Part shown: positions 14,101 to 24,057 of the stretch, in pieces
How positions within the stretch are numbered: the first letter of the stretch is position 1
How the letters are laid out: each line of letters opens with the position of its first letter
Source: Lytechinus variegatus
Taxonomy: Eukaryota > Echinodermata > Echinoidea > Temnopleuroida > Toxopneustidae
DNA: 64,000 bases
Direction of reading: 5' to 3'
Assembly (NCBI RefSeq): GCF_018143015.1
Contig: NC_054758.1
Location: 10,028,501-10,092,500 of the forward strand
Notes under the pieces: generated by a model
What the model was told of the DNA's origin: nothing
What the model saw: the letters and a program-made list of their open reading frames with translations, nothing else
Database searches by the model: none
Program-made: the position numbers and the translations under genes

Positions 14101-17100
14101 AGGAAAAAAAAAATTACGATGGTGATGATTTAATGAAATTAATGATATCGTTGTGTCGATGCAAGGACGGTCTTAACACCACACTTTCGCGCATTGCATG
14201 CATGCAAAAAATGCCCTTAGCAGCATGCATAGGTGCATTGCATGTGGGCATTTCTGCACCGATGCATTAGTTTCACATCAATGTACATACACTGTTAGAA
14301 AATTTATCCTTAAAATAAAAGAAGTTCCTGCAGCAGAGTCTGGAGAACACCTGTAATCTTACCAGATTGCGTTATCTTACAGGAAATTGGTATTTGGTGT
14401 ATGGAATCTTACAAATTTCCTAGAATAAAACACCCTTTTCCCCTTTTTAAACAGACCTGTTCTGTTAAATTGCAGAAAAATTCCTATTTTATGAATTTAC
14501 AGAATGATTTTGTTATAGCTTTCTGCAAAATCTCCTTTTTTCTCCTGTAAAATCATGTTGTTTTTTTACAGTGTAGGAAATGCAAGCTTATGTGAAAAAT
14601 CCCCTTTTTTCATACCTGATTAGATGCCAAGTGACACCCAAAGGAAAAGAAAGCTCAAATGAAAAAAAAACTGTGTAATTAAGTAATTTTTAATAACAGT
14701 TTGAATCTATATGAAAAATTAAGATTTATAATTTACAAATATTTATTGTCAATTTTGATTACATAACATGTTTTTTTTAATTATGATTTAAACCACACCT
14801 AATTTCTTCATTTTCTGTAGCCTGAGAAGAGAAGTCCAAGCCCCAAGGCCAAGAAAGGAAGACGAGGGAAGAAGGGCGGGGGTTCAAGCCCCAGTAGGAA
14901 GTTTGCCGGTGTAGAATTCATGGATAACCCTAAAGGGAGCGCATATGATGGACCATCAGAAGATGAGATTGCTAAGATGATACAAGAAGAGGTACGAGAT
15001 TGGGTATTAACCAGGGGCTTGTATCACAAAGATTTAATTACGACTTATGGGGCATTGCAAGAAACTTGCAATCGATTGCAAGTCTATTTTCATTCCCGAA
15101 ATCAAGCATATGCTTTGCAATCAATTGTAAATTCGCGATTGATTCCTAATCTGCTCCTTGAAACAAGGAGTGTAATTTGATTTGCTATAGGTAAAATTGA
15201 TCTATGAAGAAACTTGCGATCAATTGCAAGGCTATTTTCGTTCCCGAAATCAAGCATATGCCATGCAACCAATTGTAAATTTACGATTGTTTGCTAATCT
15301 GCTCCATGAAACAAGGAGTGTAATCTGATTTGCTATAGTTTAAATTGATCTATCAAGAAACTTGGGATCAATTGCAAGTCTATTTTAGTTCCCGAAATCA
15401 AGCATATGCCGTGCAATCGATTATAAATTTACGATTGATTGCTAATCTGCTCCTTGAAATAAGGAGTGTAATCTGATTTGCTATAGGTAAAATTGATCTA
15501 TGAAGAAACTTGCGATCAATTGCAAGGCTATTTTCGTACCCGAAATCAAGCATATGCCGTGCAATCAATTGTAAATTTGCGATTGATTGCTAATCTGCTC
15601 CTTGAAACAAGGAGTGTAATCTGATTTGCTATAGTTTAAATTGATCTATCAAGAAACTTGCGATCAATTGCAAGTCTATTTTAGTTCCCGAAATCAAGCA
15701 TATGCCGTGCAATCGATTATAAATTTACGATTGATTGCTAATCTGCTCCTTGAAATAAGGAGTGTAATCTGATTTTCTATAGTTGAATGTGATCAATCAA
15801 TTGTGAAATTGCATCAGAATATTTGCGATTGATTGCAAATATTTTCTTGCAACACCCCTTGAGTCACACTTACATGCTGATCAATACACAGAAGTGTGGT
15901 CCTCTGAGCATGACCTGACAAATGCGTTCATTTATAATGCACGCAACTGGGCATTTAAGTGCGACTATAAGTCATCTTAAATCTTTGTGAAACACCTCCA
16001 GGGCTTAAATTAATCCAAAGCTATTGAAGGCCACGACTAGATGCTATGTTGATTGGACTTCATGAGAGCTGCCAAGTAGTTGGATTTTCTGTATTTAGTA
16101 CTAAAAAATGAGAAGAATACTGATGGTTTCATGCAATATACTGATTTCTGAAGTTTCAGTTTTATGTGTTGTCCTTTGGTATTTTTCTTTAAATTACAGA
16201 TTTCCTCACCAAAAAACTGTTTTTTGGCTTGTAAAATACCTGAAATGTTCTTGTTCAGTTTAGCAGCTCTGCTTCATGTCTCTCTCACGACCATTGGATG
16301 TTTATTAGTGTCCATTTTTCTTCAGTGTGCTGTAATGTTCAAATGTGCCCTATGGATAAGTAAAGCAGTGAGGTTAACTCGTCAAAATTGAGCTCTTTGT
16401 CAGAATGTCTCATCCTCCATGACACAATCCATTAACGTCCGAGGCCGAGATGAAACACAAGACCACAATCACTGTCTCGAGACATGTATAAAGAAATCCA
16501 AAACTGAAATTAACAACACAATATTGTGTTGTTTCAAGCATTACATTTAGATCCTTAGAAAGATAGTGTTAAGATTGTAGTCTATTGTAATATATTTATA
16601 ATGTATAAAGAAACAGTTTGGCCCAAATTCCTATAGGTGGTTTTGAAAACCATCGGTTGAACCCATGGTTTATGCAGATTTCCCACTTGTTTATCGCGTA
16701 TGTTAGAAAACTGTCCAATGCTGATATGCAATGTTGTCACAGTGATCCAAAATGAAGCCTGTTGCCATGGTTTAGTATGCTATTTTATTCACGAGTCCAC
16801 TGTTTTTAATTAATGAGTCTACTCTTCAAAGCAGTGGATACATGAATAAACTAGCGTAATCAACCATGGCAACAGGCATTTGTTTACCACACTGTGACAA
16901 AAGCGGGCATCAGTATTAGACATTTTTAAAGTATACACAGTAAATTAAGCATAATTGATACAAGAATTTTGCATTAACCATGGGTTCAATCCATGGTTTT
17001 CAAAACTATCTTTTGGAAATCAGGCCTTTATATTCTTGTATGCTTTAAATGCCCTTTTTTTAGCTTGCTGAACAACTTGCCGAAGCTAACATTAACCTCG

Positions 17101-20100
17101 AAGCTGAAGAAGAGCCCAAGGAAGAAGAAAAAGGTAAAATATAAAACTTTTTTTTTAAGTTTTGATGAAATCGTTTGAAGCAAAGTTCCATTTACTCATT
17201 GTATTAACACAAGACTCACATATCCTTAGACCTGGGCCCAGTCTTACAAAGAATTATGATTGATCCGATCGATTGCAAAGAGACTAACCAAACAAAATGA
17301 AACAAAGATGTGCACCTCCATATAGACCAACCCCGAACTGATAGAGTGTATATAGCTAGACATTAAAATGATGGGTCTTTAGCAAGTTCTTAAATTGATA
17401 GAAGAAGTTGGCATTTGAATAAGGGGTTCAGTTGCTCTAAAAAATATTAAAGGAAATACTAATACACTGTATTAACATTGACACACTTTTCCCTTCATCA
17501 GATCCAAATGACACTGATCGCTTGTCTGTTGCAACCGATGACGAGGCTATCGAAAAAGAGATTAAACAACAAAGCAAAGCGGAAAAGGGAAATAAGAAGT
17601 CCAAGAAACAGCTGGCCAAGGAAAAGGCTGCCCTCAAAGAAGCCCGAAGACAGGAAAAACAGGTTTGTCAAAACTGTTCAATGCAAATAGAGAAGCTTTA
17701 CCAGTACAATACCGATAGGCACACCAATACAAGCTCTGCTTTATAATCTCGTCCCTCGTTTCATTTAATTATATGTTAGTTATTTGTGATTTGTCTGATT
17801 ATCAAAATGAATATTGAAACAATTTATTTATTCACTGATCATTTTGATGCAAATATTATTTGTAATTGGAGTAATTCTAATGACGTTTATTCTCTTTTGT
17901 ATTTCATGTATCATTTTTTATGCTCCTTATTTGAAAATCGAAGTAGATAAATTGGAACTTGAAATAAATAAATGGAAATAATATGTTGAAATGAAAATTT
18001 AGATACTGTGAGAGGGAAATTTATGTTACTTCAGTAAATTTTCTAAATTGCGTGGCCTCATTTAGTATCATGATGTGATTATTGTTTAAAAGAATGTTTG
18101 GAAAATTAAGAACAAAGGCTTATCATGGGATGAGATTCTTGTAATTGCATGTGTACTGGTGGGTGTTTCATAAAGTTGCTTGTAAGTTACCAGCGACTTT
18201 GTGAACAACTGGTGATCCTTTCTTGTGGTAAATGGTTTTCCATTGATGTTGATTAAGTTCCTAAGAAAGGATCACCAATCATTTCATAATGTCATTCATA
18301 TCTTATGAACAGCCTTATGAAACACCCACCTGGACTTGTCCTTTATCATAGATGTATATGATACGTCGTGGTCGAGTGGCTATGACTCTTGTCTTTCAAT
18401 CTGAGGCACATGGGTTAGATTCCCAGCCATGGCCTGTTTTCCTTCAGCAAGAAATTTACCCACATTGTGCTGCACTCAACCCATGTTAGGTGAATGGGTA
18501 CCCGGCAGGAAGAAATTCCTCGAATGCCAGGATGCCTGTAGATAGCACAGCTATAGCCAGGGTAATAATGATAATAACATTATTGTAATGTGTAGTTGAG
18601 TATATACATATAGAAATTGCATTATTATTATTATTATTTTCATATTTTTTCTGAATGTTTTCCTTTTTAGCGAAGAGAAGAAGAGAGGAAAGCACTGGCT
18701 GAGAAGAAGAGGGCAGCAGAGGAGGAAAAGAGAAGAAAAGAATATGAAGAACAAAGACAGAAAATGGTATGTACATGAATGTACATTACATATGCCAGCT
18801 GTCCCTTTTTCTTTTGGAGTATTTCATAACTTTTTATAGAAAAAGAATACTTCAAGTTTCATGAAAAATATTTTTTTCTCAAAATTATTTTTAATATACA
18901 CATGCATATTCTAAGGAAATGTTGAAAAATAGTAGTATGGGGGAATAAATAATTGGAATCTTTCATACATTGCTGTTTGGTAATGCCATAAATTGTCAAA
19001 CTTTTGTATGTCTGATCCTGTTTTTCTCTAGTCTTGCTTCACTTCATGAATTGGCCAGTTCAAGACAGATTGACAGAATTACACATTTTCACATAAACTA
19101 GAAAATAGGGACAAATTATTTTAGGAAAGTACCCCATGTAGGGATTGGACGTACATATTTGATGGAAATATCCAGTGTGGAATATTTTGTTTCTTACATC
19201 TTTCTTTGTAGATGTTTGCTCACATGGTCTGATTTTCACTTTTTCTACTAATCATTTTGCTCTTTTAAAGCTAAATGAAAGTAGTTGCAGCAAAACACTG
19301 AGTTTGTAAGAAGGTCTGTACAACCATGGTTAAGTATTACTGTAGAGTCATGGATCTAGATCTTAAAATCTAAGCTGCAAAACGATCACACTGAAGATTG
19401 CCAACACAGATAGGCACACGTGGGACTGTGTATATCATTATTGCTGGAATAAAGATAAAAGGTAGTTTTCCCATCAATCATCACTCACAGTGATGGAACT
19501 TTTGTGTTTCACTTATCTGTACAGCCCAGAGGGTCATAACACATTTAGCCTTTTTTATATAAATTAATTTGAGTACGCACAAAATGTCATTGCCACTCAA
19601 ATATTTTGTTCCATCATTCTCCATCACATGCAGTGACGCACGAGCATTAAAACAGGCATAATCTGGATGGATTTTTTTTAAGGGAACCTTGTTTTTTTTA
19701 AACTTCTTTTTGTGAATGGGTATGAATATTGGTTTCTTTGTTGTAGTGGTAAACAATTTGGAATATAGAGCATATAATCAACTCTTGATGTCAAGTGACG
19801 AGGCAAGATATCACTTCCTCGGAAAGCTGAATTTACTCATTGGATATTCTTTGCTTAGCTTCGCTTCAGAAAGATGGCTAAATCCAGCTTGCCTCGAAAG
19901 CGATTATAGTTTGCCCATCATCTTCACCAACGGTGATTATTTGCTTAATATCTGTTTTTTTGTTATTTTCCGTGATATGTAGGAGGCTGAAGAACAGCTT
20001 CGGGAGGCTGAAGAAGAGGCCAGGAGAGCGGAAGAAGAGGAAGAGGAAGCAAGGTTGATGCTCCAAGAATCTCGGAGAGCCGCCAGGGAAGAACGAGAAA

Positions 20101-23100
20101 GAAAGAGGAAGGAGGAGATGGAAAAGAAGAAATTGGAGAGGGAAAGACAGCGTGAGGAGAGAAGGAAAATGGTCAGTGTTGAATTTTTATGAGATTTCTC
20201 TCAGGCAGTGATCTTTTTGTGTTACAGATTTATCTTGAAAAATGTCAGGGAGGGGACTAAAAAGCCTCCCCCCCCTTACCCGGCTAAAAAGGGTCAATAT
20301 TTCCACAAATGATCATTTTTTACAAATGAATAATGATTTACTCATATTTTTTCCAAATTTAACAGGAGGATGCTGCTCGACAGAGAGAACGTGAGATGGC
20401 GGAACGCTTGGCGGACGCTGCAGAGAGGAGGCGCATGAGGGAAGAGGCCGAGTGGGAGGCCGAGGAACGAGAGAGGGAAGAACGAGAAAGACGAGAACAG
20501 GAAGAAGAGGAAGAACAGAGGAGGATGGAGCAGGAAGAAGAAAGGATTAGGGAGTTGGAAAGACAGGTCAGAATTTCTTCTAAGTCTGATTTTTCAAATT
20601 CAATAGGATTTTTTTTTCCTGTAATGATTAAATTAGGGTTGAGTCGAAGCGGACCAATTATGCCATTCACTTGCCATGGCGGATCTGGGGGGTTTGAGGG
20701 GTTAAACCCCCATCTTAGGCTCCCTAAAAATGATTAAAGGCGGAATGTGGGATCAAACTCCAACACCCCTTTCCTGCTAACGAGAGTCACGCAAGCAGAA
20801 CAGTGGTGGAACTATGGGGGGTGGGAGTTAGGACGCATTACGTCGTAGATCTTTGTTATAAGGTCAACCACCCTGTCAACTCCCCCCCCTCTTGAAAGCT
20901 AAATATGCCACTGACCTGTTCCATTTCTTCCAGACAGATGGTTTGAAATATAGTATCATGTGAAAGGTTTGATATCTCGATCTCGATAAGAAATTATAGG
21001 TGGTTGATATACATGGTCTTGGTGACAATGAATTTTTTTAAACACATTTCCTTACTTCAGCAGTCTACCAGTCTTACGGTATCAACACAAGAATGACAAC
21101 CAAAGTTAACTTTTTGAAATGTCTTTATGACTCCAAAAGTATCTTTACCTATTCCATTAAACTTGGAGATAAGAGCAATCACATATCACTGATCAGTTTG
21201 AGGTAACATGGTCAAGGTCAAGGTCAAAGGTCCTTTAGGGTTAATGAATTCAGCATTCTATATATAAAGTGTTGTTGTTATGAATTTATACTTAGAGTTA
21301 TTACAAGGCTTGTTTCTTTCTTTTTCCCTCTCATCCAATGTACATTGTTGTTGTTTTCAATGTTTTATAAATTTTTCATTTAGTATTTATTTATTTTATT
21401 CTAAGTATACCTGTATTAGACTTAATTACCTCTTTTGTAAAGTGTGTAGAAATTCTGTTGAATATTATGCGCTATATAATCATCTATTATTATTATTAGT
21501 ACTCATTAATTGAAGTTGTACTGTATTTTATGGTTTTTATTAGTAAATATAAATCTAAATTGAAATTGAATTTTTGCAGGCTGAGCAAGAGGCTCTGGAG
21601 AGATTGTCCCGTGAGCGACGGGAAGCCGAAGAAAGAAGAAGACTTGCAAGAGAAGAGGCAGAGAGACAGAAAGAACTAGAGGAATTAAGGATGTAAGTTA
21701 ATTCAATTATTCAAAACCACTAGACCATGACGCCCCCACATGCATATTGTGTAACTCTGGAAGATCATCGCTTCTTCAACTTTTTATTAGAGGAAAATGA
21801 AAGATTTTATTAAGATTATGCTTATAGACTTAACTGTAAATTGTGCTATATAAAAATTGATTATAATTTACCAATCTTTCTATTTTCCTCTTGGGCCTAT
21901 AACTCACAAGCTATGCTATCAACTTAAGCCCCTGGTTTAAATTCTTATTGTGTATTAACTCTTTTTTTTCTCTCAAGAACCATTTATTTCATTTCGTGAT
22001 ATGTTTTACCCGTGTCAATGTAAAATGTTTTTATATACATGTATGTGAATTATGGAAATAAACTGAAACTAAAGCTAAAACTGAATTTCAGTGAAAGATA
22101 CAAGATTGTCTATTTTGTCTCTGTAAACATGTACACAAAATTTTTGTGTATCAATTCGCTCTGAACTCTCATCGCATATGTTGTGAAAAAAGAGATCTAG
22201 AAAATGGTTGTGGAAAGAAAATAGGAGGTTCATGTGAAATGTCTAAATCAGTGTAGTTTCTTCTCATTTGAGCATAAGATAACTTCTCATCATAAAAGCA
22301 ATACAAGTAGCAAAGTACAGTATGTGCTGGTTAAAGTGTTTTGTAGATTAAAACAAAGACAATTTTGTTTCTGTAATGGCTTAATCCTTTCTTTTGGTTG
22401 TTTTCTTTTATTTGCAGGAAGGAAGAACTGAAGAGACTAGCAGAGGAGGAGGAGAAAGAGAGACAGCGTCAGATACTCGCTGAGAAGAAGAGACAGGAGG
22501 AACTTGAGAAAATAAGAAAAGTAAATTAACTTTTATCTCTAATACTTTGGTCACATTTGCTCTACGGCGACCGTACGGCAATTTATTTATTTTTATTCAA
22601 ACCACCTATATGTAGCTGGTACAAAAAATGTTAAAACGGCCGTTTTCGACTAGCTGTACGGCCGCCGTAGAGGAAATATGACCAAGGTATTGTATTAGTT
22701 TACACGAAAAATCCACCCGAACAAAAAGTATCTTTAAATAAAAGGAGAAAAACCCAACAATCATATCAATGAAAATATCATTCAAAATTGGTTGTGAAAT
22801 AAGAAAGTTATGACATTTTTAAGTTTCGCCTAATTTCAAATGAGGGGACTGATGACATCACCCACTCACTATTTCTTCATTATACAAAATATGAAGTACT
22901 GTAATTCTCTCCTCATCGTCATGTGAAACAATTTTTTTTTGAAGGACTGAACCTTGTAGAGATGGTGTGGATTGAGTTTCTGGCTAAGACCTGACCCCAA
23001 CAAAAATTATTCCTCAATCAACATGTGGGATGACCATTGTTTTGAGATTTTGGGGTTCAATCAAGTTGTTCATTATTGTCAAATCTGTTAAAATTGTAAA

Positions 23101-24057
23101 ATTGTATAATTCAAACAATATATGAAATATTCTCATTTTCTCATCGTAATATTGACTGATAAGGGACATAATCATATCAAAGAGTTGTGTATATAACCGT
23201 TTTGTGCAAAATAAGCCAAAGTTTGAAATGTCATAACTTTATTCTTTACATCTGATTTCACTGAAATTCTCAGCATAACGCTTATTTTTTTTTCTCTATT
23301 GATTCAAATCAACATTTTTCCAGGGAGGACTTGACCTTTGATAAAAGGGGTCCAATAATGGAATGATTTGTGTACTTTGCTCTAAAAAAAATTAGTTTCT
23401 CTATATGAATATAATTGTAGGCTTATTCTCTTCTGTAATTATTGAATATTATCTCCAAATGTAATGTTTAAAAGACTACATGTAGTTATTGGTTATTTTT
23501 GTTATCATCATTACTAATACAATTACTCATGGTATCATCATTATTTCTATAGTTATTGTTGCATTGTTTTATCATTATTCCTTTTATTAGTATTATTATA
23601 ATCATCATAATTATTAGAATTGGTTTAGTTATTGTTGCATTGTTATATCATTATTCTTCTTCCTTTTATTATTAGTATAATCATCATAATTATTAGAATT
23701 GGTTTAGTCATTATATATGTTATTATGTATTTCTAGATTCAAGCGATGGAGGAAGAGGCCCGTGCACGTGTCCAGAAGAAGCTCGAGAGCCGTCGTCTGT
23801 GGGCTTTGAGGCGTCGGGAACGCAATAACGAACAGCGGAGCCATCTGAACGGAATGCGCTCCACCCAAGGCATGACCAGACCTTGGGTTTTTAGTTACTA
23901 TGTACTCTGGCCGCGGGAGACTTACGAAAGGCGACTTCCTTCCAAGGAGAAGAAGAGAGGGTTCCGACCCCGCCCGAAGCCCCCTTCGGCGCCACCGCCG
24001 GCCGGGTCAGGAAATGCAGCAGGACCAGTTTCTGGTCAGGTAACGACTGGGTCTTGA
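5114..24057 (+). CDS. KIAA2012: KIAA2012 homolog, 18 coding exons, 1,272 aa
   Basis: Exons: 5114-5197, 5932-6510, 7491-7639, 8332-8658, 9060-9567, 10130-10384, 10722-10854, 12499-12555, 13750-14051, 14821-14991, 17064-17133, 17502-17662, 18671-18766, 19983-20171, 20366-20566, 21580-21692, 22418-22520, 23737-24057. All introns are GT..AG and every junction phase closes to one frame ending at TGA 24055-24057. The start has A at -3 and G at +4. Three segments match vertebrate KIAA2012 as I know it: LPKTLTTRKGAL (about residues 159-170), GGYLGRPVSAP (about 405) and TRPWVFSYY (1213-1221). Length is close to the human protein (about 1.2 kb of residues). Residues about 380-800 are Ser/Pro/Arg and acid-rich, likely disordered; about 860-1200 are Glu/Arg/Lys-rich helix. 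No catalytic motif, signal peptide or membrane segment is seen. Function is unknown in the family. A further upstream non-coding exon is possible. Confidence 0.88.
5366..5582. mobile_element. MITE, GGGGYRTTGCAAGAAA termini (short form)
   Basis: Starts gggcattgcaagaaac and ends tttcttgcaacaccccc, which are inverted copies. The interior repeats cttgcgatcaattgcaag and other TTGCAA palindromes. About 217 bp, in intron 1. The same termini bound the 810-bp expanded form in intron 10. Confidence 0.7.
5932..6510 (+). CDS. KIAA2012: KIAA2012 homolog exon 2 (193 aa, conserved RKGAL motif)
   Basis: Residues 29-221. Opens after a polypyrimidine tract (tttttccccacag) and closes at GGATCAGAG|GTAAAC, phase 0 on both sides. 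It includes a basic, Arg/His/Ser-rich low-complexity stretch, then LPKTLTTRKGALMIFTSP, the best-conserved segment with vertebrates, followed by a YYVDPEAVNLDDW segment. Confidence 0.85.
6525..6661. mobile_element. Foldback MITE just inside intron 2
   Basis: The ends ctgggccccattccataaagcttagcgat and atcgctaagcttatgttacagcgcccag are inverted copies of each other. It lies only about 14 bases after the exon 2 donor, so insertion there was tolerated. The rest of intron 2 (6662-7490) shows no recognised feature. Confidence 0.7.
7648..7870. repeat. Interrupted (ATT/TTG) triplet microsatellite, intron 3
   Basis: About 220 bases of nearly pure att, ttg and atc triplets, beginning within ten bases of the exon 3 donor. 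The reverse-strand ORF across it is an Asn/Ile homopolymer artefact. The remainder of intron 3 to 8331 shows nothing recognisable. Confidence 0.85.
9060..9567 (+). CDS. KIAA2012: KIAA2012 homolog exon 5 (acidic/Ser-Arg disordered segment)
   Basis: Residues about 380-549. Contains GGYLGRPVSAPFPPYSP, shared in outline with vertebrate KIAA2012, then a run of Glu, an Arg/Ser-rich block resembling an SR-like tract, and a second acidic block (EDDDWMSEDLPEFG). Joined from exon 4 (8332-8658) through a split AG|G Arg codon and leaving in phase 0. Introns 4 (8659-9059), 5 (9568-10129) and 6 (10385-10721) hold nothing recognisable beyond homopolymer runs. Confidence 0.85.
10975..11405 (+). mobile_element. 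LINE 3' fragment (CR1/L2-like C-terminus)
   Basis: Frame translation from about 11030 gives a stretch like VGPILWKSLPNDL followed by PSLSSFK, typical of the very C-terminus of APE-type LINE polymerases, then a stop and an A-rich end with 'aaataaattgaagtgaaattgaattgaa'. 5'-truncated, in intron 7, same orientation as the host gene. Confidence 0.6.
11436..11711. mobile_element. Long inverted-repeat MITE, CCAGGGYCC termini
   Basis: Begins ccagggccccgtcttagaaagagttatgattgatcc and ends with its near reverse complement ggatcattcacaactctgtgaggtgggaccctgg. About 276 bp in intron 7. A solo copy of one end appears at 17228-17290. Confidence 0.7.
11720..12312. mobile_element. Long inverted-repeat MITE, TTAAAGG termini
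   Basis: Left end ttaaaggggaatgaaacctttggaac; right end gttccaatggtttcattctcctttaa. The arms stay complementary for roughly 190 bases (for example 'gagaaagttatgagcatttgaatattgc' against its reverse complement near 12190-12215). About 593 bp, adjacent to another MITE in intron 7. No coding capacity. Confidence 0.75.
13035..13345 (+). mobile_element. tRNA-headed SINE with (ATT)n tail
   Basis: Begins gccgtggtgtagcggttctgac (A-box-like), then gtgttcgaatccc (B box), a body with 'gtgctaattgggtaccggtaggaa', then 'gtaaagcgctttgaacag...agcgctatataaatgcc' and an ATT repeat tail. This is a standard tRNA-derived SINE plan, in intron 8 of the KIAA2012 homolog. Confidence 0.75.
13750..14051 (+). CDS. KIAA2012: KIAA2012 homolog exon 9 (Pro-rich segment)
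   Basis: Phase-1 acceptor completing a Glu codon. Encodes a Pro-rich stretch (EDPPKPPTPQPVIITPKVPP), then a Lys/Glu-rich run ending in SSIPK at AAG|GTAAGG. It is likely a disordered linker before the helical region. Preceded by the 57-base exon 8 (12499-12555), whose small size makes it the easiest of the middle exons to mis-call. Confidence 0.8.
14290..14573. mobile_element. CACTG MITE with TA target duplication (copy A)
   Basis: Starts CACTGTTAGAAAA and ends TTTTTTTACAGTG, flanked by TA on both sides (14288-14289, 14574-14575). 284 bp, in intron 9. The interior carries several short motifs such as 'cttacaga', 'ttacagaatgatt' and 'aaaacacccttttcccc'. A second copy with the same interior is at 43076-43349. 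TA duplication fits the Tc1/mariner-like group, but without a transposase that is tentative. Confidence 0.8.
14821..14991 (+). CDS. KIAA2012: KIAA2012 homolog exon 10
   Basis: 57 codons, phase 0 on both sides. A Lys/Arg/Gly-rich basic start (KKGRRGKKGGG) is followed by an acidic end (SEDEIAKMIQEE), which leads into the helical exons. The frame stays open past the donor for another 190 bases, but that is MITE sequence; the donor GAG|GTACGA and the acceptor at 17063 restore the coding style. Confidence 0.85.
15049..15858. repeat. TTGCAA MITE expanded by five 148-bp tandem units
   Basis: The outer ends ggggcattgcaagaaac and tttcttgcaacacccc match the short MITE at 5366-5582. Inside, 'gaaacttg' recurs at 15061, 15209, 15357, 15505 and 15653, exactly 148 bases apart. 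Units 2 and 4 share one set of variants ('ggtaaaattgatctatgaag'), and units 3 and 5 another ('gtttaaattgatctatcaag'), so the array grew by duplicating a 296-bp dimer. In intron 10. Confidence 0.9.
15859..16618. other. Intron 10, remainder
   Basis: No repeat, RNA or coding feature recognised. AT-rich with scattered short ORFs that resemble nothing. Confidence 0.5.
16620..17026. mobile_element. Long inverted-repeat MITE, GGCCY termini
   Basis: Begins ggcccaaattcctataggtggttttgaaaaccatcggttgaacccatgg and ends with its near reverse complement around 16978-17026 (ccatgggttcaatccatggttttcaaaac...ggaaatcaggcc). The arms also contain paired 'ttgccatgg/ccatggcaac' blocks. About 407 bp, ending only 37 bases before exon 11. 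Confidence 0.75.
18158..18330. mobile_element. Foldback MITE, GGTGGGTGTTTCATAAAG termini
   Basis: Starts ggtgggtgtttcataaagttgcttgtaagtta and ends cttatgaacagccttatgaaacacccacc, with the inner pair 'gatcctttctt/aagaaaggatc'. 173 bp in intron 12. The family is abundant here: also 27221-27400 and the clusters at 38744-39140 and 58665-59170. Confidence 0.8.
18362..18650 (+). mobile_element. tRNA-headed SINE, intron 12
   Basis: cgtcgtggtcgagtggctatgac head, B-box-like gggttagattcccag, body motif 'ccatggcctgttttccttcagcaagaaattta...gtgctgcactcaaccc...gtgaatgggtaccc', then an ATT-rich tail ending in (att)n. Same family as the reverse-strand copies at 43577-43867 and 50680-50965. Confidence 0.75.
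18671..22520 (+). CDS. KIAA2012: KIAA2012 homolog exons 13-17 (long charged helix)
   Basis: Exons 18671-18766, 19983-20171, 20366-20566, 21580-21692 and 22418-22520 give residues about 933-1166, almost wholly Glu, Arg, Lys, Gln and Ala (for example RREEERKALAEKKRAAEEEK). Few large hydrophobic residues are spaced as heptads, and i to i+4 Glu-Arg/Lys pairs dominate, so a stable single alpha helix fits as well as or better than a classical coiled coil. Exons 13, 14 and 15 are each a multiple of three (96, 189, 201) with phase 0 ends. Confidence 0.85.
18767..19982. other. Intron 13
   Basis: 1.2 kb without recognised elements. ORFs on both strands are short and unrelated to any family I know. Confidence 0.5.
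20567..21579. other. Intron 15 with fragment of the GGTCA repeat family
   Basis: Around 20930-21250 the sequence has 'tcaaggtcaaggtcaaaggtcctttagggttaatgaa', a diverged piece of the element seen whole at 57028-58127. Around 21450-21500 'gcgctatataatcatctattattatta' looks like a SINE or LINE tail. A poly-G/poly-C rich stretch lies at 20680-20890. Confidence 0.5.
22547..22687. mobile_element. Short MITE, TTGGTCA termini
   Basis: ttggtcacatttgctctacggcgaccgtacgg at the left is inverted at the right as ccgtagaggaaatatgaccaa with ccgccgtag/ctacggcg pairing. About 141 bp in intron 17. Confidence 0.65.
22698..23342. mobile_element. Diverged long inverted-repeat element, GGACAAGTCCACCC family
   Basis: Contains 'aatccacccgaacaaaaagt' at the left, 'gtgaaataagaaagttatgacattttt' and its inverse 'aaatgtcataactttattctttacatctgattt', and 'cagggaggacttgacctttga' at the right. 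It is an older copy of the element at 29205-29757. Confidence 0.65.
23551..23707. repeat. Tandem duplication of about 78 bp
   Basis: agttattgttgcattgtt(t/a)tatcattatt ... aatcatcataattattagaattggttt occurs twice back to back in intron 17, just upstream of exon 18. Confidence 0.75.
23737..24057 (+). CDS. KIAA2012: KIAA2012 homolog last exon (conserved C-terminal motif)
   Basis: 106 residues plus stop. It continues the basic helix (KKLESRRLWALRRRERN), then TQGMTRPWVFSYYVLWPRE, which matches the conserved end of the vertebrate protein, and adds a Pro/Ala/Gly-rich tail of about 45 residues not present at the human C-terminus as I recall it. Stop TGA at 24055-24057. Confidence 0.88.
   Translation: MQAMEEEARARVQKKLESRRLWALRRRERNNEQRSHLNGMRSTQGMTRPWVFSYYVLWPRETYERRLPSKEKKRGFRPRPKPPSAPPPAGSGNAAGPVSGQVTTGS

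Noticed and set aside
15001..15180. Continuation of exon 10 frame past the donor
   Set aside because: The sequence beyond 14991 is MITE repeat, a good donor is present at 14992, and the acceptor at 17063 restores Glu/Lys-rich coding.
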